From contig NZ_AFRZ01000001.1 of assembly GCF_000242915.1 (NCBI RefSeq), forward strand, positions 806,001 to 870,000: DNA of 64,000 bases, written 5' to 3'. The position numbers and the translations under genes are program-made. Source of the DNA: Sulfurimonas gotlandica GD1 (GTDB lineage: Bacteria > Campylobacterota > Campylobacteria > Campylobacterales > Sulfurimonadaceae). The stretch's first letter is position 1; the number at the start of each line of letters is the position of its first letter. Positions 63,874 through 64,000 of the stretch are shown here, one piece after another. The notes under the pieces are model-generated. The model had not been told where the DNA came from, searched no databases, and saw only the letters and a program-made list of their open reading frames with translations.

Positions 63874-64000
63874 TTTCCCGCTCTAGTAGTTATTTTATCC
63901 ATACTGTTATTTATCTTTTCAACTTTTTTTGGTGCATTTACTATATGCTTATCTGCTAGCCAAGAGCCATCTCTATAAGCCATTTTAACTTTAGAATCGC
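63858..64000 (-). CDS. C-terminal fragment of an unidentified gene
   Basis: On the minus strand an open frame enters from the right edge and stops at 63858, overlapping mqnC by 16 bases. The visible 46 or so residues (including YRDGSWLADKHIVNAP and ending in RAGKCKKD) are basic. The frame is open to the edge, and the overlap with mqnC fits an operon. Too little is visible to name it. Confidence 0.6.
   Translation of the reverse strand, partial: DSKVKMAYRDGSWLADKHIVNAPKKVEKINNSMDKITTRAGKCKKD

Overview
The window looks like a chromosomal segment of a free-living campylobacterotan (Epsilonproteobacteria), most likely Sulfurimonas or a close relative. The support is the base composition (AT-rich, TATAAT -10 boxes without clear -35 boxes), the start of a 16S rRNA gene at the left edge, the gene order ffh-rpsP-khpA-rimM-trmD-rplS and uvrD-truB-csrA-ispE-smpB, a FliW/CsrA pair, a futalosine-pathway menaquinone gene (mqnC), an Aer/CetB-like PAS protein, NhaD and a long-form HPF. 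Genus is inferred from memory of gene order and was not checked by search. No CRISPR array, insertion sequence or prophage was seen.

Layout. 1-606: 5' end of 16S rRNA and its promoter/leader, minus strand. 607-5453: minus-strand cassette of an M20 peptidase, a RimK-like ATP-grasp ligase and a cytoplasmic M14 carboxypeptidase with accessory domains. 5557-9895: ribosome and translation genes (rplS, trmD, rimM, khpA, rpsP, ffh, an RluA-type pseudouridine synthase). 9906-15803: a tight run from smpB through an M23 peptidase, a TPR protein, a secreted caspase-like protease, a Nif3 protein, a zinc-ribbon coiled coil and waaA. 15966-20402: a small c-type cytochrome, ispE, csrA, truB and a UvrD helicase. 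20541-24704: LysR regulator, SspB-like protein, PabC-like enzyme, cysteine synthase, low-molecular-weight phosphatase, a small orphan and a DUF1566 protein. 24786-27601: two von Willebrand A (Bat-type) proteins. 27621-34999: tRNA-Leu(GAG), atpE, pnp, a phosphoribosyltransferase-like gene, lptD, an RDD protein and purD. 35117-35325: a likely structured small RNA, with 6S RNA as the leading guess. 35410-40722: hemD, guaA, nhaD, nadB and a lipoprotein. 40684-42922: a DciA-like gene and uvrC. 42989-48766: a four-gene sensory phosphorelay. 48775-52617: lon, bamD and fliW. 52835-59080: a secreted 1407-residue protein with three prepilin-like proteins. 59137-64000: hpf, recG, an M16-family protein, mqnC and the end of one more gene.

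Three things stand out. The 52835-59080 operon resembles the distal MshD/MshO/MshP/MshQ part of MSHA pilus clusters, and its large protein carries about sixteen D/E-X-N-X-S/T sequons of the kind used by Campylobacter PglB, suggesting a heavily N-glycosylated pilus-associated surface protein. The ligase/two-peptidase cassette looks like a system that makes and trims an unknown peptide tag or oligopeptide. The PAS / double-HPt / hybrid kinase / response-regulator operon has one active and one His-less HPt domain and degenerate receivers, so its phosphoryl flow is unusual. Smaller points are the RNA upstream of purD, the caspase with an unassigned C-terminal domain, an SspB-like adaptor candidate and an M16 protein without its zinc motif.
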